Below, piece after piece: positions 35,134 to 44,340 of a stretch of DNA of 64,000 nucleotides. Made by a program: the position numbers and the translations under genes. The stretch's first letter is position 1. Each line of letters starts with the position of its first letter. The notes under the pieces were generated by a model. The model ran no database searches. It saw nothing but the letters and a program-made list of their open reading frames with translations, and was not told where the DNA came from. Source of the stretch: Priestia abyssalis (GTDB lineage: Bacteria; Bacillota; Bacilli; Bacillales; Bacillaceae_H); NCBI RefSeq assembly GCF_002019595.1, contig NZ_KV917369.1, positions 3,054,624 to 3,118,623 of the forward strand, read 5' to 3'.

Positions 35134-36611
35134 TGCGTTACCCTCCCATAATTTTCGCGAAGTGTTCGCTTTAAGATTTTGCCATACGAGCTTTTCGGCA
35201 GCTGCTCGACCAGATACACTTCTTTCGGCTTTTTAAAGGCTGCCAGGTGCTCTGCGCAAAGCTCCATTAATTCCTCTTTCGTCACATCACACGTTCCGTT
35301 TCCGACAATGTAGGCGATGACGCGCTCGCCCCACTTTTCATCAGGTACGCCAAGAACACACGTTTCTTTCACACCGTCATGCTTATTGAGCACTTCCTCG
35401 ACTTCACGCGGATAAATGTTCATTCCCCCGCTGATGACAACATCTTTTTTCCGATCTACTAAATGAAGATACCCTTGTTCGTCCATCCAGCCGATATCTC
35501 CCGTATGAAGCCAGCCGTTTTTGATTGTCTCGAGCGTTGCGCTTGGATTGTTCCAATATCCTTTCATGACGAGCGACCCCTTGCAGACAACTTCACCAAC
35601 TTCTCCGGCATTCACTTCTTCCCCGTTTTCATCGATCACTTTCGCTTCGACGAACGGACCGACTTTCCCGCATGAATCGAGACGACGGGACAGTTCATGA
35701 CGCGGCATCATCGTAATGACCATCGGCGCTTCCACCTGTCCATATGTTTGAACGAACTTTGGCCCCAAGAGTTCCAGTGCTTTTTGCAGTTTTGCCGCCG
35801 CGATCGGTGAGCCTGCCATGTTGATCGATTTGACATGTTCAAGCTTTGCCGGATCAAAATCACGGTCTTGAATCATTAAATTGATCATCGTCGGAACAAG
35901 GAAAAGAACCGTCACTTTTTCTTTTTCGACATCATCGATAAACTCTTTTGGTTCAAATTGATTAAATATCACTTGTGTCAGACCGAATAGCCACGCAATG
36001 TGGGATAAAAAATTGCTGCCATGCGTAAGCGGCGCCACATGTCCGATTACGTCTTCCGCCGTCACCTCACAAGCGAGGGCAAGCGATAAAGCGCCGGTGA
36101 TCATGTTTCGGTGGGAAAGCATTCCGCCTTTTGGACGTCCCGTCGTTCCCGATGTATACATAATGACAAAGACATCATCTTCCTGCACTTCTGACTTCGG
36201 GTAATCCTCGCTTTGGCGAAGAAGCCACGCTTCATATTTATCTCCGACCTCTAATTTCGGAATATCTGAATCGATTTTATGAATTAATTCTTTTTCCCCG
36301 ATTAATAGCTTTGCGCCGGAATTTTCGATAATATAAGAAAGCTCTTTTGGGTGAAGGCGGTAATTGAGCGGAACTTTGATGAAACCGCCGAGCGCTACAG
36401 CGCAATCCGACTCGACATGTTCAGGACGATTGGACATTAAAACCGCCACCCGGTCGCCTTTTTTCAAATGATAGCTTCTAATCCCGTTGGCCAGCTGACA
36501 TGAGCGGACACGCAGCTCATCATACGTGATCGTTTGATCGCCAAACTTGACAGCCGTTTTATTCGGATACGTTCGAAATGCTTTTTTCATATAAGATCCA
36601 AGTGTCTCCAT
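35130..36611 (-). CDS. Acyl-CoA synthetase (AMP-forming)
   Basis: A 493-residue ANL-superfamily ligase: YTSGTTGRPKGGMLSH (P-loop), YGQVEAP, WLHTGDIGWMDEQGYLHLVDRKKDVVISGG (A8 hinge) and the C-terminal K in SYGKILKR. It activates a carboxylic acid with ATP and CoA. Residues do not name the acid. Upstream are an SDR and a TRAP transporter, so the acid is probably imported by TRAP, then activated here and cleaved by the thiolase. Confidence 0.93.
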   Translation of the reverse strand: METLGSYMKKAFRTYPNKTAVKFGDQTITYDELRVRSCQLANGIRSYHLKKGDRVAVLMSNRPEHVESDCAVALGGFIKVPLNYRLHPKELSYIIENSGAKLLIGEKELIHKIDSDIPKLEVGDKYEAWLLRQSEDYPKSEVQEDDVFVIMYTSGTTGRPKGGMLSHRNMITGALSLALACEVTAEDVIGHVAPLTHGSNFLSHIAWLFGLTQVIFNQFEPKEFIDDVEKEKVTVLFLVPTMINLMIQDRDFDPAKLEHVKSINMAGSPIAAAKLQKALELLGPKFVQTYGQVEAPMVITMMPRHELSRRLDSCGKVGPFVEAKVIDENGEEVNAGEVGEVVCKGSLVMKGYWNNPSATLETIKNGWLHTGDIGWMDEQGYLHLVDRKKDVVISGGMNIYPREVEEVLNKHDGVKETCVLGVPDEKWGERVIAYIVGNGTCDVTKEELMELCAEHLAAFKKPKEVYLVEQLPKSSYGKILKRTLRENYGRVTQ

Positions 36612-36612
36612 A

Positions 36613-37086
36613 TTACTCTCCCTTCTGCGGTTTGAACGTCAATAGCCGGAACCCTTCTTGTTCATCATAAGCGCGGATTACGTCTGCCTGGACGGCTTGC
36701 ACCGAAAACTCGATCGTGACCGCGACCGGATTTTCCCCTTTTAGGAAATGTCCGCCTGAAATCGTACCTTCTTCATTGACGACAAGGGCATGCATATGCA
36801 AATCAAGCTCTCCTTTTTCCGTTTGAGAAAGAAAGCCTGTTGCTGAGAGCACCTCAACGAGATGATTCCATTCAACAGGCTCTGAATACGCGGGCTTCCC
36901 ATTTTGAATGGCAGGCTGGGCAAAGACGGCTTTCTGTAAAGAGCCAATACATGTGACGGCGCCAGCCGACACCCCGTGCTTTTGGCATTCGGTAAGTATC
37001 TCTTCCATTAAATCTGTCCCCTTGGCAAGGACCCCCATCACTGTCCCGCGCTGCTTGTCATAAACTGATTGAGACGTACGAGTCAT
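36613..37086 (-). CDS. PPC/DUF296 domain protein
   Basis: A 157-residue protein with the PPC (DUF296) fold: GVLAKGTDLMEEILTECQKHGVSAGAVTCIGSLQKA, then LDLHMHALVVNEEGTISGGHFL, which includes the conserved His and Gly. In bacteria these proteins have unclear roles; some act with catabolic enzymes. It starts 34 nt after the SDR and ends 1 nt before the acyl-CoA synthetase, so it belongs to the operon. Confidence 0.85.
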   Translation of the reverse strand: MTRTSQSVYDKQRGTVMGVLAKGTDLMEEILTECQKHGVSAGAVTCIGSLQKAVFAQPAIQNGKPAYSEPVEWNHLVEVLSATGFLSQTEKGELDLHMHALVVNEEGTISGGHFLKGENPVAVTIEFSVQAVQADVIRAYDEQEGFRLLTFKPQKGE

Positions 37087-37120
37087 CGTTTCCCCTCTCT
37101 CTTTTTCACATTCATATCCT

Positions 37121-37885
37121 TTACCCGATCGCGGAACCGCCGCACACTTTCAAGACTTGTCCCGTCGTATACCTCGAGGCCGGTGAAGCGAAATAATAAA
37201 CCGCTTCAGCAATGTCTTCAGGCGTTCCTACCTGTTTAACGGCCTGCAAATCAAGATTATAGTTAAATCCTTTTGTCATCTCCGTTTCGATTGGACCAGG
37301 TGCAACGCTGTTGACACAGATTCCGAGCGGACCAACTTCTTTTGCCACCCATTTCGAAAACGCGATGACACCGCCTTTTGATGCCGCATAAGCCGGACCG
37401 GACCGGCCTTTCGTCGAACCGTCTGTTGTAGAGGAGTAGCCCCCGATGATGCCCGAAACGGAGCTGACGTTGACAATGCGGCCATAGCCCTGATTTTTCA
37501 TGTGCGGGTAAATGGCGAGCTGGGTAAATAAAAACGTTCCTTTTAAATTCGTATTCATGTCTCGTTCCCATATGTCATCGGTCATTTCTTCCAGGTCAAT
37601 ACGCCCGCACGATCCCGCATTGTTGACGACAATGTCAATGCGGCCAAATTCAGAAATGGTGTCATCCATTACTTTTTGAACCTGAGCACGTTCGCGAATG
37701 TCCACTTCATGAAAGCAAGCCTTTATATTTGGGTTCGCTTGTACAATCTTATTCACCGTTTCCTCACTTGATAACAAATCGACTAAAACAACGTTAGCTC
37801 CTTCCTGTGCCAATCTGGATGCACAAGCGGCACCGATCCCCCTTGCGGCTCCTGTAATGATGGCGGTTTGACCTGATAATTTCAT
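37121..37885 (-). CDS. Short-chain dehydrogenase/reductase
   Basis: A 254-residue classical SDR: cofactor loop TGAARGIGAA (11-20), NNAG, catalytic Ser near VSSVSG and Y-x-x-x-K as YAASK, ending in GQVLKVCGGSAIG. The Asp at the end of strand 2 (VVLVDL) favours NAD. A stretch TDGSTKGRSG just before the catalytic Tyr is an insertion in the substrate loop. It probably oxidises a hydroxy-acyl intermediate. Same direction as the TRAP genes, 13 nt after dctM. Confidence 0.93.
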   Translation of the reverse strand: MKLSGQTAIITGAARGIGAACASRLAQEGANVVLVDLLSSEETVNKIVQANPNIKACFHEVDIRERAQVQKVMDDTISEFGRIDIVVNNAGSCGRIDLEEMTDDIWERDMNTNLKGTFLFTQLAIYPHMKNQGYGRIVNVSSVSGIIGGYSSTTDGSTKGRSGPAYAASKGGVIAFSKWVAKEVGPLGICVNSVAPGPIETEMTKGFNYNLDLQAVKQVGTPEDIAEAVYYFASPASRYTTGQVLKVCGGSAIG

Positions 37886-37898
37886 GTTTTTCTCCCCC

Positions 37899-39233
37899 TT
37901 ATTTAACTCCTAATAAATCCGGAAGCCATGTGCTGAAGGATGGTACGTACGTCACTAAAATCAAGACAATGAAGGAGGCGACGAGATATGGTACCGTGGC
38001 TTTTGAAATGTCCTTTAACGACACATTGGTAATTCCGCATGATACATAAAGATTGACGCCTACCGGCGGCGTGAATAAACCAATGGCAAGGTTGACGGTC
38101 ATGAATAATCCGAACACGGTCGGGTCGACACCAAAATGAAGCATGATTGGCAGCAAAATCGGCACGAAAATGTAGTAAGCCGAGATCGCATCGATAAACA
38201 TGCCGGCAATTAACAAAATGATATTGACCAAAAATAAAATGATGTATTTATTTTCGCTGATGGCAAGCAGCATATCGGATGCTTGCTGGGCAATTTGCTC
38301 TGTTGTCACCACATAGCCGAACAATGAAGCCGCACTGACGATGAACATGACGACCGCCGTTTGAACGGATGAATCAACAAGCACTTTCGAAATGTCTGTA
38401 AATTTCAACTCCCGATAGACAAATAACCCTACGATTAGACCGTAAAAGACAGCAACGACAGCCGCTTCTGTCGGTGTAAACACCCCACCGTAGATTCCCC
38501 CTAAAATGATGACGGGGATAAGCAGCCCCCAAATTGCGTCCTTAAACGCATCCCAAATTTCTTTTCCGCTCGCCCGTTCCCTTGCTGCCGATATTTCCAT
38601 CGCCGCTTCACTTGCAGGGATTTGGGACGCCGTCTGTTTTTTTACATACATCGCAGCAAGTGCCAACCCGATGCCAAGCATGATGCCCGGAACGATTCCA
38701 GCGATAAAAAGACGGGCAATGGAAACGGGAACTTGGTCGCCTGCCACTACTCCAAACACGATGAACGCAATGCTCGGCGGAATAATGATGCCAATGGAGC
38801 CGGAACTTGAAAGAAGGGCCGCAGCAGACGCTTTCGGCACCCCGTTTTTCACAAGCGCCGGAATTAAAATCCCTCCAATGGCGGCAACGGTGGCAGGGCC
38901 CGATCCGGAGATTGCGGCAAAGAAAATAGCCGTTAATACCGTTACGAAAATGATGCCGTTTTTACGATGTCCGACACACACATCGGCAAAGTTAATGAGC
39001 CGCTTGGAAATGCCGGCTTTCTCCATAATGACCCCCGCCAAAATAAAAAATGGAATGGCTAGGAGCGTAAATTTGGCGATGCTTGTATACATGATATCGG
39101 CCATCAAAGAAAGAGAGGAAACACCGGTCGAATACAATAAGCTTCCGACCGCCGATGCCGCAAGCGCGATGGCGATTGGGATGCGAATCATCAACAATAC
39201 AATGAACGTTCCGAATAAGATAAAGACGGTCAT
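37899..39233 (-). CDS. dctM: TRAP transporter large permease (DctM)
   Basis: A 444-residue membrane protein with about 12 segments. GSGPATVAAIGGILIPALVKNGVPK and SSGSIGIIIPPSI are the DctM family marks, and FTPPVGVNLYV lies near the end. It forms the channel half of a sodium-driven tripartite importer with DctQ and DctP. Its ATG overlaps the dctQ stop (ATGA). Confidence 0.95.
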   Translation of the reverse strand: MTVFILFGTFIVLLMIRIPIAIALAASAVGSLLYSTGVSSLSLMADIMYTSIAKFTLLAIPFFILAGVIMEKAGISKRLINFADVCVGHRKNGIIFVTVLTAIFFAAISGSGPATVAAIGGILIPALVKNGVPKASAAALLSSSGSIGIIIPPSIAFIVFGVVAGDQVPVSIARLFIAGIVPGIMLGIGLALAAMYVKKQTASQIPASEAAMEISAARERASGKEIWDAFKDAIWGLLIPVIILGGIYGGVFTPTEAAVVAVFYGLIVGLFVYRELKFTDISKVLVDSSVQTAVVMFIVSAASLFGYVVTTEQIAQQASDMLLAISENKYIILFLVNIILLIAGMFIDAISAYYIFVPILLPIMLHFGVDPTVFGLFMTVNLAIGLFTPPVGVNLYVSCGITNVSLKDISKATVPYLVASFIVLILVTYVPSFSTWLPDLLGVK

Positions 39234-39715
39234 ACGGCCTGTTCCCCTCCTTTTTGCAATTGCTTAAATTCTTTAATGGTCGCTTCAATTGTCCTGATGA
39301 GGCACAGCACGCTTCCAAACGGCAAAGACAGGGAAAAAATCCATTGCGGCCAGCCCAATGCCGGTGTCGTTTGACTTGTCATCATTTGAAACTGTACCAT
39401 TTCAATTCCGTAATAAATGAACAAAGCAAAAATGAGAGCCATAAAAATGCCGGTTACCATCGTCAATAATTTTTGAAGTGATACGCTTGATTTTTCAAAC
39501 AGCAGCGTAAAACCTAAATGGGCATGCTTCCGTAATCCGACCGCAGCCCCGACAAATGTCAATAATACAAACAAATTGATCGTCAATTCTTCTGTAAAGG
39601 CTAAAGAGTGATTTAAAAAATAACGGGTGATGACATTCGTAAATGCGATCACGGCCATGGCAGTGGCAGTAATCGTTAAAATCGTATGTTCAATGAATTC
39701 GAGCAGCCGTGACAT
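39230..39715 (-). CDS. dctQ: TRAP transporter small permease (DctQ)
   Basis: A 161-residue protein with four membrane segments (TNVITRYFLNHSLAFTEELTINLFV is the family mark; W-P-Q-W-I in the third loop). It pairs with DctM. Start at 39715 with AAAGGA upstream. A 431-nt gap separates it from dctP, which in most TRAP operons is nearly adjacent. Confidence 0.92.
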   Translation of the reverse strand: MSRLLEFIEHTILTITATAMAVIAFTNVITRYFLNHSLAFTEELTINLFVLLTFVGAAVGLRKHAHLGFTLLFEKSSVSLQKLLTMVTGIFMALIFALFIYYGIEMVQFQMMTSQTTPALGWPQWIFSLSLPFGSVLCLIRTIEATIKEFKQLQKGGEQAV

Positions 39716-39815
39716 ACGAACAGTCCTTTCCTGGCGAATTTTCATATGATTCCCGAGAGCGGTGCACTACACCGCCCACAGGAACTTTGATACTATGGGA
39801 ACACTTATTGGTGTG

Positions 39816-40142
39816 TGTTCAAAAAGGAGGACAAAAAGGACCGAGAAGTTCAAGGAAGCGCCGTCTCGAGCACAAAGGAAAGCTTCTTACGATTCTGCAT
39901 CGCACGCCGGAAAAGCGGTCTTCTTTTCCAAGGAACGGAGCGCAAGCTGGTCACTACGAAAGCATCATCATCGCACGAAGAAAAAGTGTTCTTCTTTTTC
40001 GAGGATATGCTGTTAATACGTGAGTAGCGGAGAGACAAGCTGACGCCGCCCGACTAAGAACCGCCACGTCAATCGCCAACGTCGGATCAGTACGTCCTGT
40101 ACAAGTAATTTCGACGGTCATTTTTCCCGGACTTTTTGAACA
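39816..40142. repeat. 327-bp structured element with 11-bp inverted ends
   Basis: It starts TGTTCAAAAAG and ends CTTTTTGAACA. Inside are two similar hairpins (39909-39929 and 39980-40000) and a GTAC-rich right part. The GC content is higher than its surroundings, and the only long frames are overlapping and low complexity. It could be a dispersed non-coding repeat, a MITE or a structured RNA inside the TRAP operon leader. Confidence 0.5.
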
Positions 40143-40146
40143 ACCT

Positions 40147-41166
40147 CTATTGGAACGCTTTCAGTAAATCTTCGCCCCATTTGTCTTTGTAAGCATCATA
40201 GATTGGCTGTGAGGCTTTTTTGAATGCTTCCATTTGTTCAGCTGTCGGCTCGTAAAATTCCATTCCAGCATCTTTCAATGCTTGAATTTGTTCGGCTTCT
40301 TTTTCACGCGCCATTTTGATTTGAGCGGCATTGGCATTTTTCGCCGCTTCTTGAATCACTTTTTGATCATCTGGATGAAGCGAATCAAATTTCTTTTTGT
40401 TCATCCCTAAAATAAGCGGATCATACGAGTAATTCCACATTGTAATATGTTTTTGTACCTCATTTAGTTTCGATGAATGAATGACGTCAATCGGGTTTTC
40501 CTGTCCGTCAATCGTTTTTTGCTGAAGGGCGGTAAATACTTCCGAGAACGTCATCGTCGCAGGGTCGGCCCCAAGCTCTCTCCATAAATCGGTATACATT
40601 TTGATTCCTGGAATGCGAACCTTCAATCCGCTTAAATCTTCAGGCGATTGAATCGGTTTCACCGAGTTCGTCACTTGACGGAAACCGTTTTGTCCGAATC
40701 CCAGCGGCTCGATTCCTTTTTCACGCAATAATTTGTTGATGGCTTCTCCGCCTTCACCATTGAATTTCGCATCGACCGCTTCTAAACTATCAAATAAAAA
40801 TGGTGCACTGGCCACGCCAAAGCGCTCGTCCATAATCGAATAAATAATCGTAGAGTGATAGCTTAAATCAGTAGAGCCTTTCGCAAGCAGCTCGACCCCT
40901 TTACCGGAGTCCCCTCCCGATAATTGTTCGTTCGGGTATACTTTGATCGTGATGCGTCCATCCGTTTTTTCATTCACTTCTTTCGCAAACTGTTCAGCTG
41001 CCTGGAACCATGTAGATGTTTCCCCTACTGTCACCGACATCTTCAAATTATGTTTTTCCGTCGGTTCTCCTGAAGTGGTGGCACTTTCTTTTTGGCCGCA
41101 TGCAGATAAAATAAGCGTGAAGATAACGCTTACAATCAATAAAAACGAAAACCTTTTTTTCATCAT
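40147..41166 (-). CDS. dctP: TRAP transporter substrate-binding lipoprotein (DctP)
   Basis: A 339-residue protein with a lipoprotein signal; the modified Cys is C23 in LSAC. The conserved Arg is in LKVRIPGIKMYTDLWRELGADPATM, which binds the substrate carboxylate. It delivers a carboxylic acid to DctQM at the outer membrane face. AAAGGGGAGAATC precedes the ATG. It follows the IclR regulator by 12 nt. Confidence 0.95.
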   Translation of the reverse strand: MMKKRFSFLLIVSVIFTLILSACGQKESATTSGEPTEKHNLKMSVTVGETSTWFQAAEQFAKEVNEKTDGRITIKVYPNEQLSGGDSGKGVELLAKGSTDLSYHSTIIYSIMDERFGVASAPFLFDSLEAVDAKFNGEGGEAINKLLREKGIEPLGFGQNGFRQVTNSVKPIQSPEDLSGLKVRIPGIKMYTDLWRELGADPATMTFSEVFTALQQKTIDGQENPIDVIHSSKLNEVQKHITMWNYSYDPLILGMNKKKFDSLHPDDQKVIQEAAKNANAAQIKMAREKEAEQIQALKDAGMEFYEPTAEQMEAFKKASQPIYDAYKDKWGEDLLKAFQ

Positions 41167-41178
41167 GATTCTCCCCTT

Positions 41179-41970
41179 TTAATTGGACTTCTCTTTATAA
41201 CCAAGTTGTATGGAAATCTCGGCGGCAATGTTGGCTGCATATCCCCGGATGTTTTCTATTTTTTCATCCGTGAAGCGATAGCTGACACCGGCTATGCATA
41301 GTGCGGCAGCCAGCCGGTTCCCGCCGTCCCAAATCGGAAAAGCGACACCTTTTATGCCTTCTTCCCATTCTTCGTGGTCGACTGCGTACTGCTGTTGCCG
41401 AATGTTTTCTAACTGTTTCAATAATTGAGCTTGATCCACAATCGTATGGTCAGTAGAGGGAACGAGAGGCACCATCTTCAAGTACAGGTGCAATTCCTCC
41501 TCCTTCAGCTGCGACAAATAAAGCTTTCCCGATGCGACTGTATAAAGCGGAACTTGTTTTCCAGGTTCCAGCACGATGCGAAGTGCCTGTGAGCTTTCAA
41601 CCTTGTCCAAATAGCGAACTTCGTGGCCCGTGAATCCAGCGAGTAAGACGCTTTCTTCCACACGTTCTAAAAGCTTCTTCATAAAAGGCCTTGCCATTTG
41701 TATCATATTCGCTTCCATGGTCATTTTCGATGTGAGCTGGATAAATCGGTAAGATAATTGATAAAGATCAGATGGGTTTTTCTCGACATACCCGAGAGAT
41801 TCTAAGGTGGATAAAAAACGGTAAACGGTGGCTTTGTTGCTGTTCATGAGGTGTATGAGCTCGTTGAAAGAGCAGGGCTGGTTAGCTAAATGTTCTACGA
41901 GGTGAAAAGCCTTTTCAACAGTTTTCAGTCTTTGTTCGATATGCAAAACTCCTTTCTTTATACATTCCAC
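41179..41970 (-). CDS. IclR-family regulator of the TRAP/catabolic operon
   Basis: Winged helix at residues about 15-75 (EQRLKTVEKAFHLVEHLANQPCSFNELIHLMNSNKATVYRFLSTL), then the IclR effector domain (LAGFTGHEVRYLDKVES, YTVASGKLYL, WEEGIKGVAFPIWD). IclR members control aromatic and carboxylate catabolism. Starts: GTG at 41970 gives 263 residues but has a poor ribosome binding site; AAAGGAG lies 8 nt before an ATC at 41940 (see findings). Located 12 nt before dctP in the same direction. Confidence 0.9.
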   Translation of the reverse strand: MECIKKGVLHIEQRLKTVEKAFHLVEHLANQPCSFNELIHLMNSNKATVYRFLSTLESLGYVEKNPSDLYQLSYRFIQLTSKMTMEANMIQMARPFMKKLLERVEESVLLAGFTGHEVRYLDKVESSQALRIVLEPGKQVPLYTVASGKLYLSQLKEEELHLYLKMVPLVPSTDHTIVDQAQLLKQLENIRQQQYAVDHEEWEEGIKGVAFPIWDGGNRLAAALCIAGVSYRFTDEKIENIRGYAANIAAEISIQLGYKEKSN

Positions 41971-42160
41971 TTAATAAATCGACACTCCCTCATCCCCATC
42001 GAGAAGCATTTACAATTGGTTCTCCAGGCAACTTGAATAGGCTCTCAAAGGTTCACCTATGCGGATGGCCCCAACCCCGCAAGGGGGGCAGCCGCTTAGG
42101 TTTAGAAAATTTGATATGACCGTCCTTTGGTCATATCAAATTTTCTAAATCGATCTATCA
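41963..42160. repeat. R2 repeat carrying a nested R3 hairpin
   Basis: It aligns with 33430-33570 over its outer parts. The hairpin TTTAGAAAATTTGATATGA (42101-42149) has a perfect 19-bp stem. An extra 49 bp at 42052-42100, a GCGG-CCCC-GGGG-CCGC hairpin, is missing from the other copy and resembles the repeat at 49767-49816. The rest of the 42161-42423 gap is AT-rich without a gene. Confidence 0.6.
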
Positions 42161-42423
42161 TAGTAGTTTTACATGATGAAACAATCGTTTCATTTGTTTA
42201 AAAGTATATATATTCCATTTTTATTAGTCAAATAATTTTTAATTTTTACAATTATTAGATATTTTAAGTTTGACTGTTATTCTTTTTCTTTTCTATCTTG
42301 AACGCGAAAAGAACCGCTAAGAAAATCCTTGATTTCTAACGGATTTCTCATGACGGCTCTGCTTCGGAAATGACTGATCCATAAGTCTGTAACGAATCAC
42401 AAAACTAATTTTTACTGAAAGGC

Positions 42424-42521
42424 CCGTCACATCACCCTTGATTTTACTGGGTTTTCATGGAGGGGCTTTTCATGAGAATGACTCAAAAGGTATAAAAAGC
42501 ATAACTTTTGAGTCATTCTCT
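42424..42521. repeat. R1 two-module repeat, also the sspH terminator
   Basis: Module 1 begins GGCCCGTCAC. Module 2 is GAATGACTCAAAAG...CTTTTGAGTCATTC (14-bp perfect stem) directly past the sspH stop. The layout is the same as at 12064-12167 and 53863-53955. Confidence 0.6.
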
Positions 42522-42524
42522 TCT

Positions 42525-42704
42525 TTATTTTTCCTCTAACTCCGCAATTTCCACAATTGTTCTTTCTTCCAGCGGTCCTCTTAAATGAACGGTCGCGGTT
42601 CTGCCATCCTCATTCAGCTTGTCGATCCATACGGAAGCATCATGATACTTCACTTCGATATCCGCTGGTGAAGACAAAATTTGTTTCACTCGTTTTACAT
42701 CCAT
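42525..42704 (-). CDS. sspH: H-type small acid-soluble spore protein
   Basis: A 59-residue protein: MDVKRVKQILSSPADIEVKY, then VWIDKLNEDGRTATVHLRG and the end VEIAELEEK. This is the pattern of the H-type SASP family (SspH and relatives), made in the forespore and present in the spore core. The start at 42704 lies 8 nt after AAAGGGAG. It marks the organism as a spore former. Confidence 0.88.
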   Translation of the reverse strand: MDVKRVKQILSSPADIEVKYHDASVWIDKLNEDGRTATVHLRGPLEERTIVEIAELEEK

Positions 42705-42875
42705 TGAATTCACTCCCTTTACGTATTCACCATAGTTTTTGAAGAATATGGATTTTTATACTTCACGAAAGATATGATTCTCCATCAATCAACATGTTCA
42801 TCCCGCCCCTCATCATGTTTGCGGTCAACCATTCATATACTGATGTAAATGATAACGATAACGGGGTGAATAATC

Positions 42876-44066
42876 ATTAATATATTTGTGAGAAGAGGAG
42901 ATTCTTTTTGGTATTACAGCCAATTGTTTGCCGTCCCGATTCAACTAATTATCGATTCCAATCCATCCGTCGATCCGAATCGGCTTTCCATCGGCCAGAC
43001 CGTGCGCATTCCGGGTTTTGTCACAATCACGTACACCATCAAAAGTGGTGATACGTTATGGAATATTGCCCGAAGCCGCAATTTACCTCTTGATGCATTA
43101 TTTACAACGAACCCGTCTTTAAATCCGAATGCTTTAAAAATCGGGCAAGTCATTCAAGTGCCGCTCCGTATCACATGGAGACTTGTGAACGGAAAACAAC
43201 GATACACATACGCGACCATAATGAACGATATCAATCGATTGGTACGTGTCTACCCTTTTTTACGGAGACGGTCCATCGGAAACTCGGTCTTAAACAAACC
43301 CATTCCAGAGCTGTTAATCGGAAAAGGTTCCAAGCAAATTCACTATAATGCCTCTTTCCATGCAAATGAATGGATTACTACCTCTATTACGATGACATTC
43401 ATCAATGACTATGTATTGGCTCTTACCAATCAAGGTGCCATTCGCGGACGCGCTGTCCTGCCGCTCTATGCTCAAACCACTTTGTCCCTCGTTCCGATGG
43501 TGAATCCGGATGGAGTAGATCTCGTGTTGAACGGGCCTCCAGAACAATCTCCATGGAACGAGAGAGTAGTCCAAATCAACAAGGGCAGCCGGGATTTTAC
43601 AGGGTGGAAAGCCAATATTCGCGGAGTCGATCTAAACGATCAATTTCCTGCAAAGTGGGAGCTTGAACGAGAACGAAACCCGAAGCAGCCAGGTCCGAGA
43701 GATTATGGGGGCGAAAAGCCGCTCTCGGAACCGGAGTCCATCGCCATGGCCGAACTGACAAAAAACCGCAATTTCGCAAGGGTACTCGCTTTCCACACAC
43801 AAGGTGAGGTGATTTATTGGGGATTTGATAACATGGAACCGCCAGAAGCTAAAACCATCGTGGAGGAATTTGCAAGAGTGAGCGGATATGAGCCGGTCAA
43901 AACGGTTGAAAGCTATGCCGGCTATAAGGACTGGTTCATCCAAGACTGGCGGAGACCGGGATACACGGTCGAATTGGGCAGAGGAATCAACCCGCTCCCG
44001 CTCAGCCAATTCGATTCCATTTATCAAAAAAGCTTGGGAATTTATCTGGCAGGATTGTATATGTAA
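42876..44066 (+). CDS. yqgT: LysM - peptidase M14 gamma-D-glutamyl-diamino acid endopeptidase (YqgT-like)
   Basis: Two LysM modules (residues about 3-50 and 50-100; TYTIKSGDTLWNIARSRNLPLDAL) precede a carboxypeptidase-type M14 domain. Zinc ligands are in FHANEW (H, E) and the later LAFHTQG (H); the catalytic Glu is in YTVELGRG. Enzymes of this type cut the gamma-D-Glu-mDAP bond of spore or cell-wall peptide. The best-placed ribosome binding site (GGGGTG) points to ATT at 42876, giving MNIFVRRGDSFWYYS, which matches the family N-terminus; GTG at 42888 is the standard alternative. Confidence 0.88.
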   Translation: MNIFVRRGDSFWYYSQLFAVPIQLIIDSNPSVDPNRLSIGQTVRIPGFVTITYTIKSGDTLWNIARSRNLPLDALFTTNPSLNPNALKIGQVIQVPLRITWRLVNGKQRYTYATIMNDINRLVRVYPFLRRRSIGNSVLNKPIPELLIGKGSKQIHYNASFHANEWITTSITMTFINDYVLALTNQGAIRGRAVLPLYAQTTLSLVPMVNPDGVDLVLNGPPEQSPWNERVVQINKGSRDFTGWKANIRGVDLNDQFPAKWELERERNPKQPGPRDYGGEKPLSEPESIAMAELTKNRNFARVLAFHTQGEVIYWGFDNMEPPEAKTIVEEFARVSGYEPVKTVESYAGYKDWFIQDWRRPGYTVELGRGINPLPLSQFDSIYQKSLGIYLAGLYM

Positions 44067-44107
44067 GTTCGACTTACGGTTCTTTCTGCGCTATATTAAG
44101 ACATTTT

Positions 44108-44148
44108 AATAGGGCATGAGTGCTTTTTACTCATGCCCGCTATTTTTG
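44108..44148. terminator. Terminator between convergent genes
   Basis: GGGCATGAG pairs with CTCATGCCC and is followed by GCTATTTTT on the plus strand. It overlaps the end of the small minus-strand gene. Confidence 0.65.
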
Positions 44149-44318
44149 GGAGGTTCCTCTGGACGAAGCTCTCTTGCCTCCTCAATATTTGCTTGATCTT
44201 TTCCCATATGAACCGAACCGCCGGAAAGACCTTCATTGATCATTCGGTCTATATCTAAATAGGCTTGATCTCTTCCTTCATACAACATATCTTTATTCTC
44301 GCTTATTTCTTTTTTCAC
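44127..44318 (-). CDS. Small acidic hypothetical protein
   Basis: A 63-residue protein starting at GTG with GGAGGGTGGAGC upstream. Rich in Glu and Asp (DIDRMINEGLSGGSVHMGKDQANIEEARELRPEEPP). No membrane segment and no cysteine. Not recognised; it resembles short spore-associated or stress proteins only in composition. Confidence 0.55.
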   Translation of the reverse strand: MKKEISENKDMLYEGRDQAYLDIDRMINEGLSGGSVHMGKDQANIEEARELRPEEPPKNSGHE

Positions 44319-44340
44319 GCTCCACCCTCCTATTGTTCAC

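Noticed and set aside
39709..40027. Several overlapping plus-strand frames of 70-104 codons between dctQ and dctP
   Set aside because: They read the hairpins of the structured element in three frames with Arg/Ser/Lys-rich sequence; better explained as non-coding.
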